A stretch of 64,000 nucleotides of DNA from Flavobacterium sp. LC2016-12 (lineage in GTDB: Bacteria > Bacteroidota > Bacteroidia > Flavobacteriales > Flavobacteriaceae). The position numbers and the translations under genes are program-made. Within the stretch, counting starts at the first letter, position 1, and each line of letters starts with the position of its first letter. Under the pieces are notes generated by a model. That model did not search any database and was not told the DNA's origin. It worked only from the letters and a program-made list of their open reading frames with translations. Below are positions 24,237 through 32,587 of the stretch, one piece after another. The stretch lies in assembly GCF_015351595.1 (NCBI RefSeq), contig NZ_JADKPT010000002.1, positions 248,001 to 312,000 on the forward strand, in the 5' to 3' direction.

Positions 24237-26156
24237 ATGAAAAACCTATTGTTACTAACCATTTTTGGGATATTCGTCAGTGCGACGGCCCAGAAAAAAC
24301 CAAATTCATTTTTCACAAATTCTGAGAAGACCATAAAAGTTGGCTTCGAAATGAATTCAAAAAACACACCAACTTATTCTATCTTATATAATAACAGGGT
24401 TGTTCTTAACACATCTGAACTTGGGATTATTCGTGAAGATGCCGATTTCTATTCCGATTTAAAAGTCACTAAAATTTCTCAAGCTAAAAAAGTAACTGAC
24501 CACTACTCGATGCTTCAAGGGAAACGAAAAGACATTTCATACTCTGCCAATCAATATATAGTAAGTCTTCAGAATTCTAAAAGTGAAATAATGGAAATAA
24601 TTTTTCAACTTTCAAAAGATGGCGTTGCGCTTCGATATAACTTTCCTTCAACATCAAAAGAATTAAAAAAGATTGTTGAAGAAAAAACAACTTATAACCT
24701 TGATTCTTCGGCGAAAGCCTGGCTACAACCCATGTCTAAAGCTAAAACGGGTTGGAAAGAAACTAATCCTGCTTACGAAGAACATTATGCAATGGGTGTT
24801 CCTGTTAATACAAAACCTGTCATTGGCGAAGGTTGGGTTTATCCGGCACTTTTTGAAACTAACAACAACTGGGTTTTAATTTCAGAAACGGGTCTTCATA
24901 ACAAATACTGTGGTACAAGATTAGTTTACAATGAAAATGCAAAAGCCCTGCAGGTGACTTTTCCTCAAAAAGAAGAAATTTTCCCAAACGGCGCTTTAAA
25001 TCCCGAATCAGAATTGCCTTGGATTACGCCTTGGCGCATTATTACAATTGGCTCATTAAATACGATTACCGAAAGTACTTTAGGAACTGATCTTGCTGAT
25101 CCTGCCGTAAAAATGGATACTTCTTTTATTAAAAGCGGGCTTTCTTCCTGGAGCTGGGTTTTGCTAAAAGATGATTCTGTCAACTACGAAACTACACATC
25201 AGTTTATTGACTATGCATCAAAAATGAATTGGCCTTATTGTTTGATTGATGCTGATTGGGATACCAGAATTGGTTATGAAAAGATGAAAGAATTAGTCGA
25301 TTTCGCTAAAACTAAAAATGTAAAATTATTGGTTTGGTTCAATTCTTCTGGTTCGTGGAACAGCACTGAATATCATCCGAAGAATAAATTATTGACATCT
25401 GAAAGCAGAGCTTTTGAATTTAAAAGATTAAACGATCTTGGAATTGCAGGAATTAAAGTTGACTTTTTTGGAGGCGACGGACAGTCAATGATTGCCTATT
25501 ATCATGATATGCTAAAGGATGCTGCCGATTACAAATTGATGATCAATCTTCATGGCGCGACTTTACCTCGTGGATGGCAGCGTACCTATCCTAATTTATT
25601 GACTACTGAAGCGGTAAAAGGATATGAATACATTACGTTTTTTCAGGAAATTGCCGATTTAGAACCGAGCCATTGTGCAATGCTTCCTTTTGCCAGAAAC
25701 GTTTTTGATCCAATGGATTTTACTCCAATGGCTTTGGATAAGATTCCGAATATTAATCGAAAAACAACTCCGGCTTTTGAATTGGCTTTGCCTGTTTTAT
25801 TCTTGTCAGGGATTCAGCATCTAGCCGAAATTCCAGAAGGAATGGCGAAAATGCCAGCTTATGTTGTGGATTATTTAAAAGATATTCCTACGAATTGGGA
25901 CGACTCAAAATTCATCTCCGGTTTTCCTGGGAAATATATTGTAATGGCCAGAAAAAGTGGTAACACCTGGCACATTGTTGGAATTAATGGAGAAAATACG
26001 CCAAAAGAAATTGAACTTGATTTGTCTTTTGTGAAGAATGAAAAAGGGTTTACTATTCTGGAAGATGAAAATGGCTTTAAACAAGAATCGATTTCAAAAA
26101 GCCAAAAACTTATTGTAAAAATGAAACCAAATGGTGGTTTTGTGATTAAGATTTAA
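24237..26156 (+). CDS. Glycoside hydrolase family 97, retaining type
   Basis: 639 aa, exported (signal peptide about residues 1-18, SATAQ). GH97 has an N-terminal beta-sandwich, a (beta/alpha)8 barrel and a C-terminal beta domain. GIKVDFFGGDGQ gives Asp409 as nucleophile and TTEAVKGYEY gives Glu458 as acid/base. This matches the retaining branch, whose known members are alpha-galactosidases and beta-L-arabinopyranosidases, not SusB-like inverting alpha-glucosidases. An AraR operator just before the start codon argues for action on terminal beta-L-arabinopyranose, which has the same ring stereochemistry as alpha-D-galactose. Alpha-galactosidase remains possible. Monocistronic. Confidence 0.85.
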   Translation: MKNLLLLTIFGIFVSATAQKKPNSFFTNSEKTIKVGFEMNSKNTPTYSILYNNRVVLNTSELGIIREDADFYSDLKVTKISQAKKVTDHYSMLQGKRKDISYSANQYIVSLQNSKSEIMEIIFQLSKDGVALRYNFPSTSKELKKIVEEKTTYNLDSSAKAWLQPMSKAKTGWKETNPAYEEHYAMGVPVNTKPVIGEGWVYPALFETNNNWVLISETGLHNKYCGTRLVYNENAKALQVTFPQKEEIFPNGALNPESELPWITPWRIITIGSLNTITESTLGTDLADPAVKMDTSFIKSGLSSWSWVLLKDDSVNYETTHQFIDYASKMNWPYCLIDADWDTRIGYEKMKELVDFAKTKNVKLLVWFNSSGSWNSTEYHPKNKLLTSESRAFEFKRLNDLGIAGIKVDFFGGDGQSMIAYYHDMLKDAADYKLMINLHGATLPRGWQRTYPNLLTTEAVKGYEYITFFQEIADLEPSHCAMLPFARNVFDPMDFTPMALDKIPNINRKTTPAFELALPVLFLSGIQHLAEIPEGMAKMPAYVVDYLKDIPTNWDDSKFISGFPGKYIVMARKSGNTWHIVGINGENTPKEIELDLSFVKNEKGFTILEDENGFKQESISKSQKLIVKMKPNGGFVIKI

Positions 26157-26204
26157 ATTCCAATATTTAATCCTGAAGCATCGGGACCAAATTCCAATAT
26201 TTTT

Positions 26205-26252
26205 AAATTCCAAATTCTAATGGACAACAAGTCGTATTAGAATTTGGAATTT
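26205..26252. terminator. 17-bp perfect hairpin between GH97 and OsmC genes
   Basis: AAATTCCAAATTCTAAT (26205-26221) pairs exactly with 26236-26252. A T run lies within and after the second arm (26250-26256). It separates two converging genes. It is built from the AATTCCAA repeat word. Confidence 0.75.
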
Positions 26253-26265
26253 TTTTATTTGGAAT

Positions 26266-26736
26266 TTAATCTGTTAAAATTTCACAACTCGCCTTATGCA
26301 AAATTGGAAAATTGCAAGAGTTGGCTATAAAACACAATTGATTGGCTTTTGTATGCAGTTCAATTGCCAAATCTTTTTTATCTGAATTTGAGATTTTTAC
26401 TTTTGGATTTAAAACGACCTCAACAAAACGCCCGCTTCCATCTGCAGCAACTTCAAGTGTTGCTTCTGCATTATCAGAATATTCTAAAACTTCAATGTCG
26501 TTTTGAGAGCACACATATAAATAGGACATCATATGGCAGGAAACCAAACTGCTTAGCAACAAATCTTCAGGATTGTATAATTCCGGATCGCCCTTGAAAG
26601 CTTTTGCTGCTGAAACATTTAAAACAGGTTTTCCTTCGATTTTTATTTGATGTTTTTTACTGTAAAATCTCTTTGTTGAATCTTCTTGATTTTGGTTTGA
26701 AGTCCAATTTAATTCTGCTTTAAAAAGATGTTTCAT
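26266..26736 (-). CDS. OsmC family peroxidase-like protein
   Basis: 156 aa. OsmC/Ohr proteins reduce organic hydroperoxides through two Cys. Here they lie in SLVSCHMMSYL (about residue 67) and ANSCNFPIL (about 143). The ALDGE-type region (NPEDLLLSSLVSCHMM) is typical of the OsmC/YhfA side rather than Ohr. Cytoplasmic. Monocistronic, converging with GH97. No regulator adjacent. Confidence 0.88.
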   Translation of the reverse strand: MKHLFKAELNWTSNQNQEDSTKRFYSKKHQIKIEGKPVLNVSAAKAFKGDPELYNPEDLLLSSLVSCHMMSYLYVCSQNDIEVLEYSDNAEATLEVAADGSGRFVEVVLNPKVKISNSDKKDLAIELHTKANQLCFIANSCNFPILHKASCEILTD

Positions 26737-27035
26737 TTTGTTTTCGTTTTACCTTGCAAAATTAAGCTTTTTACAGAGTTGAAATGAATTAATCGCGCAA
26801 TCCCGATAGCTATTGAGAACAGAGTCGCAAAGCTTTTGACAGAATTTTGTCATTTCGAGGAAGGAGAAATCCCCGCGAGAAGCTCGACAAAGATTGGCTT
26901 ATTGGAACGGAGTTACTTACGAGGATTTCTCCTTCGTCGAAATGACAAAAAATGAGTAAAAATTCGTTTAATTCATTTTTTAAACAAATCTAGTTTGTGT
27001 TAATTTGTGAAGTTCGTGGCCACTTTTAATCCATA
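26737..27035. repeat. GTCATTTCGA foldback and CCCGATAGCTAT repeat
   Basis: About 300 bp without a gene. TTTGTCATTTCGAGGAAGG (from 26846) and the continuing AGAAATCC pair almost perfectly with GGATTTCTCCTTCG...TCGAAATGACAAA (to 26949), making a 27-bp foldback. CCCGATAGCTATTGAG near 26803 is a half-diverged copy of the palindrome seen at 20204 and 49740. Confidence 0.75.
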
Positions 27036-27071
27036 AAAAAACCTCGAAAGCATAACTTTCGAGGTTTTTTA
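27036..27071 (-). terminator. Terminator of the ara catabolic operon
   Basis: AAACCTCGAAAG pairs with CTTTCGAGGTTT around CATAA, with an A run on the left (T run on the minus strand). Lies 34 bp after the mro stop. Confidence 0.9.
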
Positions 27072-27104
27072 GAGAATTACTAAACTAATAAACAAATCCT
27101 AAAA

Positions 27105-28289
27105 CTATTTTTTTACAGAGAATTTAAAAGTAGTTTTAGTTTTATAATTTTCTCCCGGGTTTAAAACCGTTGTTGGGAAATTTTTCTGGTTTGGAGAATC
27201 AGGATAATGTTCTGTTTCTAAACATAGTCCTGTTCTGTGCGCGTATGTTCCGCCTTTTGGCATTGGTAAAGTTCCGTCAAGGAAATTTCCAGAGTAAAAC
27301 TGAATTCCAGGTTCATCTGTAGTCATTTCCATAACTCTTCCGCTTGCTGCGTGATACACTTTTGCGATAATTGTTTTTCCTTTTTCAGGATTGTTCAATA
27401 CCCAGCAGTGATCGTATCCTTTTCCTCTTTCTAATTGTTCGTTTTTAACGTCGATGTCTTTTCCAATTAATTTTGGCGTTCTGAAATCGAAAGGCGTATT
27501 GGCAACGTCATCTAATTTTCCTGTTGGAATTAAGGTCGCATCAACCGGAACTAATTTATCTGCATTCAACGTCAATTCGTGATCTAAGATTGTTTTTGTG
27601 AAATCTCCTGATAAATTGAAATAAGAATGTTGTGTTAAATTCACCACTGTTTTCTTATCTGTAGTAGCCTCATATAATACTTCTAATTGATTATCATTAG
27701 TCAATGTATAAGTCACAAAAACTTTCAAATTTCCAGGATAACCCTCTTCCATATCTTTACTTAAGTAAGATAATTTCAAAATTGCCGAATCTCCTGATTT
27801 TGCTTCATCTGCTTTCCAAACCACATTAAAATACCCTTGTGGCCCACCGTGCAAAGCATTTGGCGCATTGTTTATTGCCAATTGATATTCTTTTTCGTCT
27901 AACGTGAATTTTCCTTTAGCAATTCGGTTTCCATATCTTCCAATCAAAGCTCCAAAAAATGGATTTTCTTTTTCGTATTGTGCCAAATTATCAAATCCGA
28001 TTACTACATTTTCAGAAACTCCGTCTTTATTTGGCACTTTCAAATCTGTAATTCTTCCACCAAAAGTGATGATATCAACTTCCATCCCATTTTGGTTTTT
28101 CAACTTATAGCTGTCTACTTTTTCTCCTTTTGAAGTTGTTCCATAAGCAGATTTTTCGATTGTAACTGTAGCTTTTTGATCGGAAGAAACTGTAGTGTCG
28201 TCCATTTTTTTATCGCTTTTGCATTGAACTGAAATTGCCGCCAAACTTAGAAGGCCCACCCCGAAAACGCAACGTTTTAATACATTCAT
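27105..28289 (-). CDS. Aldose 1-epimerase (mutarotase), lipoprotein
   Basis: 394 aa. LSLAAISVQCKSDKK is a lipobox with Cys23, so it is lipid-anchored in the envelope. It interconverts alpha and beta anomers of free sugars so that downstream enzymes get the right form. Conserved His is in LTQHSYFNLSG, and the catalytic Glu is in CLETEHYPDSPNQ. It is the last gene of araB-araD-araA-mro. Anomers of arabinose would be the natural substrate here. It is a different gene from the cytoplasmic mutarotase at 53850. Confidence 0.92.
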   Translation of the reverse strand: MNVLKRCVFGVGLLSLAAISVQCKSDKKMDDTTVSSDQKATVTIEKSAYGTTSKGEKVDSYKLKNQNGMEVDIITFGGRITDLKVPNKDGVSENVVIGFDNLAQYEKENPFFGALIGRYGNRIAKGKFTLDEKEYQLAINNAPNALHGGPQGYFNVVWKADEAKSGDSAILKLSYLSKDMEEGYPGNLKVFVTYTLTNDNQLEVLYEATTDKKTVVNLTQHSYFNLSGDFTKTILDHELTLNADKLVPVDATLIPTGKLDDVANTPFDFRTPKLIGKDIDVKNEQLERGKGYDHCWVLNNPEKGKTIIAKVYHAASGRVMEMTTDEPGIQFYSGNFLDGTLPMPKGGTYAHRTGLCLETEHYPDSPNQKNFPTTVLNPGENYKTKTTFKFSVKK

Positions 28290-28378
28290 AATTGATATTT
28301 TAAATTGGTTAGATGTTAGATGTTAAAAGTACTAAAAAATCTTAGAATCTTAGTACCTTAGAACCTCAGTACCTTAGT

Positions 28379-29887
28379 CTACAGGCCGTTTTGAAACAAA
28401 TGATAATAAGCTTCATTTGCATTGATCTTATCTTTAAAGTCTCTTACGGTAGTTCTTTCATCAATTACTAATAATTCAATTCCAGCGATATCAGCAAAAT
28501 CTTCCATGTATTCTGTTGTAATAGCCTGGCTGTAAACTGTATGATGCGCACCTCCAGCTAAAATCCATGCTGTTGCTGCGATATCAAGGTTTGGTTTACA
28601 ATCCCATAAAACTCTCGCAACTGGTAATTTTGGTAATTCAGCCATTGGTTTGATAGCTTCCACTTCGTTTACAATTAAACGGAAACGAGTTCCCATATCT
28701 ACCAAAGAAACATTGATGGCATCTCCTGCAGGTGAATTAAATACCAAACGAGCCGGATCTTCTTTTCCTCCAATTCCTAACGGATGTACTTCACAAGAAG
28801 GTTTTGCATCTGCAATTGATGGACAAATTTCCAACATATGTGATCCTAAAACGTATGATTTTTGAGGTGTGAAATGATAAGTGTAATCTTCCATGAAAGA
28901 AGTTCCTCCTTCGAGACCCACGTTCATTACTTTTAATGCACGAACCATTGCAGCTGTTTTCCAGTCACCTTCTCCACCAAAACCGTAACCATCAGCCATT
29001 AATCTTTGTGTTGCAATTCCTGGCAATTGTTTCCAAACACCAAGATTTTCAAACGTATCTGTAAAAGCTCCAAAACCTCCTTCTTCAAGGAAAGCTCTCA
29101 AACCTAATTCAATTTTTGCCGCTTCCGCTAATGAACTTCTTTGCGCTCCGCCTTCTTTTAAAGCATCAGTCAAAGTATAAGAAGCCTCGTAAACAGCCAA
29201 CAAATCATTTAATTCTTTGTCTGTAACTTTCTCAATATATTTCGTAACATCTGATGAATCGAATCCGTTCACTGACATTCCGAAACGAATTTGAGCTTCT
29301 ACTTTATCTCCTTCTGTAACGGCAACTTCACGCATATTGTCTCCAATACGAGCTACTTTTAAGTTTTGAAGTTCATCCCATCCTAAAGCTACTCTTGTCC
29401 AGATACCTAATTTTTTCTGAACTCTTTTGTCTTCCCAATGTCCAACAACCACTTTGCGTTTTTTACGCATTCTTGACATGATAAAACCAAATTCACGATC
29501 TCCGTGAGCAGATTGATTTAAGTTCATGAAATCCATGTCGATAGTTCCCCACGGAATTTCAGCGTTGTATTGTGTATGTAAATGACATAATGGTTTTTTC
29601 AGAATACTTAATCCTCCGATCCACATTTTTGCTGGCGAAAAAGTGTGCATCCAGGCAATAATTCCGATACAGTTTTTAGCCGAATTTGCAGCCAAACAAA
29701 CATCTAAAATTTGAGAAGGCGATTTTACCACATCTTTATAAACCACTTTTACTGGTAAACTAGATGATGCATCTAATCCTTTTGCAATTATTTGAGAATG
29801 TTCCGCTACTTTTCTTAAAGTTTCTTCACCGTATAATTCCTGGCTTCCTACTACAAACCATACTTCTTTCTGAGAGATGTCAATCAT
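28379..29887 (-). CDS. araA: L-arabinose isomerase
   Basis: 502 aa, normal length. It converts L-arabinose to L-ribulose with Mn2+, the first cytoplasmic step. It starts [18 protein letters not shown]. Metal ligands are in [31 protein letters not shown] and GGAHHTVYS. It is third in the operon, with 89 bp to mro and a 156-bp repeat-containing gap from araD. Controlled by the AraR operator upstream of araB. Confidence 0.98.
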   Translation of the reverse strand: MIDISQKEVWFVVGSQELYGEETLRKVAEHSQIIAKGLDASSSLPVKVVYKDVVKSPSQILDVCLAANSAKNCIGIIAWMHTFSPAKMWIGGLSILKKPLCHLHTQYNAEIPWGTIDMDFMNLNQSAHGDREFGFIMSRMRKKRKVVVGHWEDKRVQKKLGIWTRVALGWDELQNLKVARIGDNMREVAVTEGDKVEAQIRFGMSVNGFDSSDVTKYIEKVTDKELNDLLAVYEASYTLTDALKEGGAQRSSLAEAAKIELGLRAFLEEGGFGAFTDTFENLGVWKQLPGIATQRLMADGYGFGGEGDWKTAAMVRALKVMNVGLEGGTSFMEDYTYHFTPQKSYVLGSHMLEICPSIADAKPSCEVHPLGIGGKEDPARLVFNSPAGDAINVSLVDMGTRFRLIVNEVEAIKPMAELPKLPVARVLWDCKPNLDIAATAWILAGGAHHTVYSQAITTEYMEDFADIAGIELLVIDERTTVRDFKDKINANEAYYHLFQNGL

Positions 29888-30043
29888 TTTGTTATTTTTT
29901 GTTTCAAGTTTCAGGTTTCAGGTTGTTGGAATCTGAAAATCTTGAATGGTTATTTTTTAGTTTTGTTTTTGTTTATTTCAAGTTTCAGGTTTCACGTTCC
30001 AACAACTTGAAACAAAAAAAACCTGAAACCTGAAACAAACTTT
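29888..30043. repeat. TTTCAAGTTTCAGGTTTCA repeat between araD and araA
   Basis: Direct copies near 29902 and 29977 and inverted copies (ACCTGAAACCTGAAAC) near 30021 allow a long foldback. The paired CAGGTTGTTGGA and TCCAACAACTTG extend it. It lies inside an operon, so it may cause partial termination or set RNA processing. Confidence 0.65.
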
Positions 30044-30745
30044 CTATTGTCCGTAATACGAATCTTTTCCGTGCTTGCGGTTGTAATGTTTCTTTATTAG
30101 GGAATCTTTTAATCTTGGTGCATTCGGGTTTATTTGTAAAGTCAGATACGCCATTTCGGCTACGACTTCTAAAACCTTGCTGTTGTATACTGCTTTTGCT
30201 GCATTTTTTCCCCAGGCGAATGGCCCATGATTTCCAATCAGAATCATTTCTACTTCTTCGTAAGAAAGATTTTTTTCTTTGAAGCAGTCCAAAATCTGAA
30301 TTCCTGTATTGTGTTCGTAGTTACCTTCGATTAGCGAATCTGCCATTGGAGGCGCGCAAGGAATATCAGCAGTTAAATGGTCTGCGTGTGTTGTTCCGAA
30401 AATTGGAATATCCTGTTGCGACTGTGCCCAGGCAACCGAATAAGTCGCGTGTGTATGTGCCACACCACCGATATTTGGCCAGTTTTTATATAAATAAGCG
30501 TGTGTTTTTGTGTCAGATGACGGACGCATTGTTCCTTCAATTACATTGTTGTCAAAATCGACAATTACAATATCTTCTGGTTTTAAATCTTCATACGGAA
30601 CGCCGCTTGGTTTGATGGCAAAAACACCATTTTTTCTGTCCACCGCACTAACATTTCCAAAAGTATATACTACCAAATTCAATGCATTTAACTGCATATT
30701 GGCCTCGTAGCATTCCTGTTTTAAATCTTTATAAAGAGAACTCAT
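30044..30745 (-). CDS. araD: L-ribulose-5-phosphate 4-epimerase
   Basis: 233 aa, class II aldolase fold. It converts L-ribulose 5-phosphate to D-xylulose 5-phosphate. Zinc ligands are the two His of HTHATYSVAWAQ and a His in ILIGNHGPFAWG; the acidic catalytic residue lies in TTHADHLTADIPCA. Its first 17 bp overlap the end of araB, so the two are translationally coupled. Confidence 0.97.
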   Translation of the reverse strand: MSSLYKDLKQECYEANMQLNALNLVVYTFGNVSAVDRKNGVFAIKPSGVPYEDLKPEDIVIVDFDNNVIEGTMRPSSDTKTHAYLYKNWPNIGGVAHTHATYSVAWAQSQQDIPIFGTTHADHLTADIPCAPPMADSLIEGNYEHNTGIQILDCFKEKNLSYEEVEMILIGNHGPFAWGKNAAKAVYNSKVLEVVAEMAYLTLQINPNAPRLKDSLIKKHYNRKHGKDSYYGQ

Positions 30746-32420
30746 GTTGCGATGTTTTTATAGTTGGATCTTCAAAAGCACTTAATTGATCGTAAGCGAT
30801 TAACAATTTGTTATACGCCGCTACTTTGTCTAATTGAGGGAAATATTCTCCGTCAAAATCACTTCCTATTTTTTGGCTTGCGTCAATTACGTTTGGATAA
30901 ATTCCGGCTGCAACTGCTGCATAAATCGCTGCTCCTAAAGCAGGAGTCTGATCTGAAGCTGCAATTTTAATTGGCTTGTTTAAAACATTCGCCAAAGTCT
31001 GCATGATAAAAGGAGATTTACGAGCAACACCACCGATTCCGATAACGCTGTCAATTTTTACTCCTTCTTCTTCAAAACGATCTACGATTTTCTTCGCTCC
31101 AAAACAAATGGCATTTACTAAAGCTTTGAAAATATGTGGTGCTTTTGTTCCTAAAGATAAATTGGATATCGCGCTTTTTACTTCCTGATTAGCATCCGGA
31201 GTTCTTCTTCCGTTGATCCAGTCTAAAGCAATTGGAAGACTTTCAGAAACCGGTATTTTCTCTGCTTCTTTTGTCAATTCCACTATTAATTTATCGCTGA
31301 ATTCTTCTCTTAATTGTTCTTTTTGAGCATCATTTAAAACTGTTGAAGAAGTCAATAAATGCTCTGTCGGCCACATTAATAATTCTTTGTACCAGGCCAA
31401 TAAATCTCCAAAAGCAGATTGTCCAGCTTCTAAACCAATAAAGCCCGGAATCACAGATCCATCCACTTGCCCGCAGATTCCACGAACGGTTTTTGTTCCC
31501 ACTTCATCATAAGAACCCACCAAAATATCACAAGTTGAAGTTCCCATAACGCGAACTAAAGTGTTTTCACCAATCTTAGCTCCAACTGCTCCTGAATGTG
31601 CATCGAAAGTTCCAACGGCAATTACTGTATCTGTAGAAAGTCCTAAACGGTCTGCCCATTCTTTGCTTAAATTTCCGGCAACTAAATCAGATGTATAGGT
31701 TTCATCATATAAATTGCCACGAAGCTGTGCTAAATACGGATGCAGTTTATCTAAGAATTCAACTGGTGGAAGTCCGTTCCAGTCTGCATGCCACATCGCT
31801 TTGTGACCCGCTGCGCAACGGCTTCTTTTAAAGGTTTTTAAATCTTTATTATCAATTAACAAATACGTCATTAAATCGCAATGTTCCATCCAGGTATGTG
31901 CTGCATTTCGAACTGCTTCATCTTCTCTGGCGATGTGTAAAATTTTTGCCCAAAACCATTCTGATGAATAAATTCCGCCTACATATTTTGTTACATTTTC
32001 TCCGCCCCAGCTTACGGCCAGTTCATTGATTTCGTTTGCTTCGTTGATTGAAGTATGATCTTTCCATAACACCATCATCGCATTTGGATTTTCCTCAAAA
32101 CCTTTTGTCAAAGCCAATGGAATTCCGTCTTTCGTAACTGGCACCGGAGACGATCCTGTAGTATCAATACAAATTCCACGCACTAACGAAGGATCTACTT
32201 TACTTTCTTTTATAACGGTTTGAATCGTAATTTCTAAACCTTCTATATGATCTAAAGGATGCTGACGAAATTGATTTATCGACGCGTCACAATATTGTTT
32301 GTTTTTCCATCTTTTGTAATGAGAAACATTTGATGCCAATTCCTGCCCATTTTCAGTATCTATTAGCACCGCTCGAACAGAATCTGTTCCGTAGTCCAAT
32401 CCTATAACGTAATTTTTCAT
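30729..32420 (-). CDS. araB: L-ribulokinase
   Basis: 563 aa, FGGY kinase family, matching the length of AraB rather than xylulokinase (about 490). It phosphorylates L-ribulose with ATP. The N-terminal phosphate loop is GLDYGTDSVRAVLIDTENG, the middle block is TTGSSPVPV, and the C-terminal FGGY signature region is GIGGVARKSPFIMQTLANVL. It is first in the operon. Its promoter and AraR operator lie just upstream. Confidence 0.96.
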   Translation of the reverse strand: MKNYVIGLDYGTDSVRAVLIDTENGQELASNVSHYKRWKNKQYCDASINQFRQHPLDHIEGLEITIQTVIKESKVDPSLVRGICIDTTGSSPVPVTKDGIPLALTKGFEENPNAMMVLWKDHTSINEANEINELAVSWGGENVTKYVGGIYSSEWFWAKILHIAREDEAVRNAAHTWMEHCDLMTYLLIDNKDLKTFKRSRCAAGHKAMWHADWNGLPPVEFLDKLHPYLAQLRGNLYDETYTSDLVAGNLSKEWADRLGLSTDTVIAVGTFDAHSGAVGAKIGENTLVRVMGTSTCDILVGSYDEVGTKTVRGICGQVDGSVIPGFIGLEAGQSAFGDLLAWYKELLMWPTEHLLTSSTVLNDAQKEQLREEFSDKLIVELTKEAEKIPVSESLPIALDWINGRRTPDANQEVKSAISNLSLGTKAPHIFKALVNAICFGAKKIVDRFEEEGVKIDSVIGIGGVARKSPFIMQTLANVLNKPIKIAASDQTPALGAAIYAAVAAGIYPNVIDASQKIGSDFDGEYFPQLDKVAAYNKLLIAYDQLSAFEDPTIKTSQHEFSL

Positions 32421-32443
32421 TCGAAATTCATTTTTAATAATGA

Positions 32444-32477
32444 CAAATATAATTATAATTCATTTATAAGTGTACAA
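32444..32477 (-). promoter_or_regulatory. Promoter of araB (TTG-N23-TATATTTG)
   Basis: Minus strand TATATTTG at 32451-32444 is a full -7 match. A TTG 23 nt upstream falls in the centre of the AraR operator, so regulator and polymerase would compete. The spacing is at the long end of the known range. Confidence 0.6.
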
Positions 32478-32486
32478 TAAACACTT
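32468..32486. promoter_or_regulatory. AraR operator upstream of araB
   Basis: AAGTGT-ACAATAA-ACACTT, perfect arms, 48 bp before the araB ATG. Confidence 0.75.
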
Positions 32487-32587
32487 AATAAAAACAGGCA
32501 CTTGAATTTTTACAAATAATGCATCAAAACAAGGATTTAAGGTCAAAACAAAAAATAAACGTAGCATTTACATTTATTCTGTTGCGA

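Noticed and set aside
24237..26156. SusB-like alpha-glucosidase
   Set aside because: The Asp nucleophile in GIKVDFF points to the retaining branch, not the inverting glucosidases.
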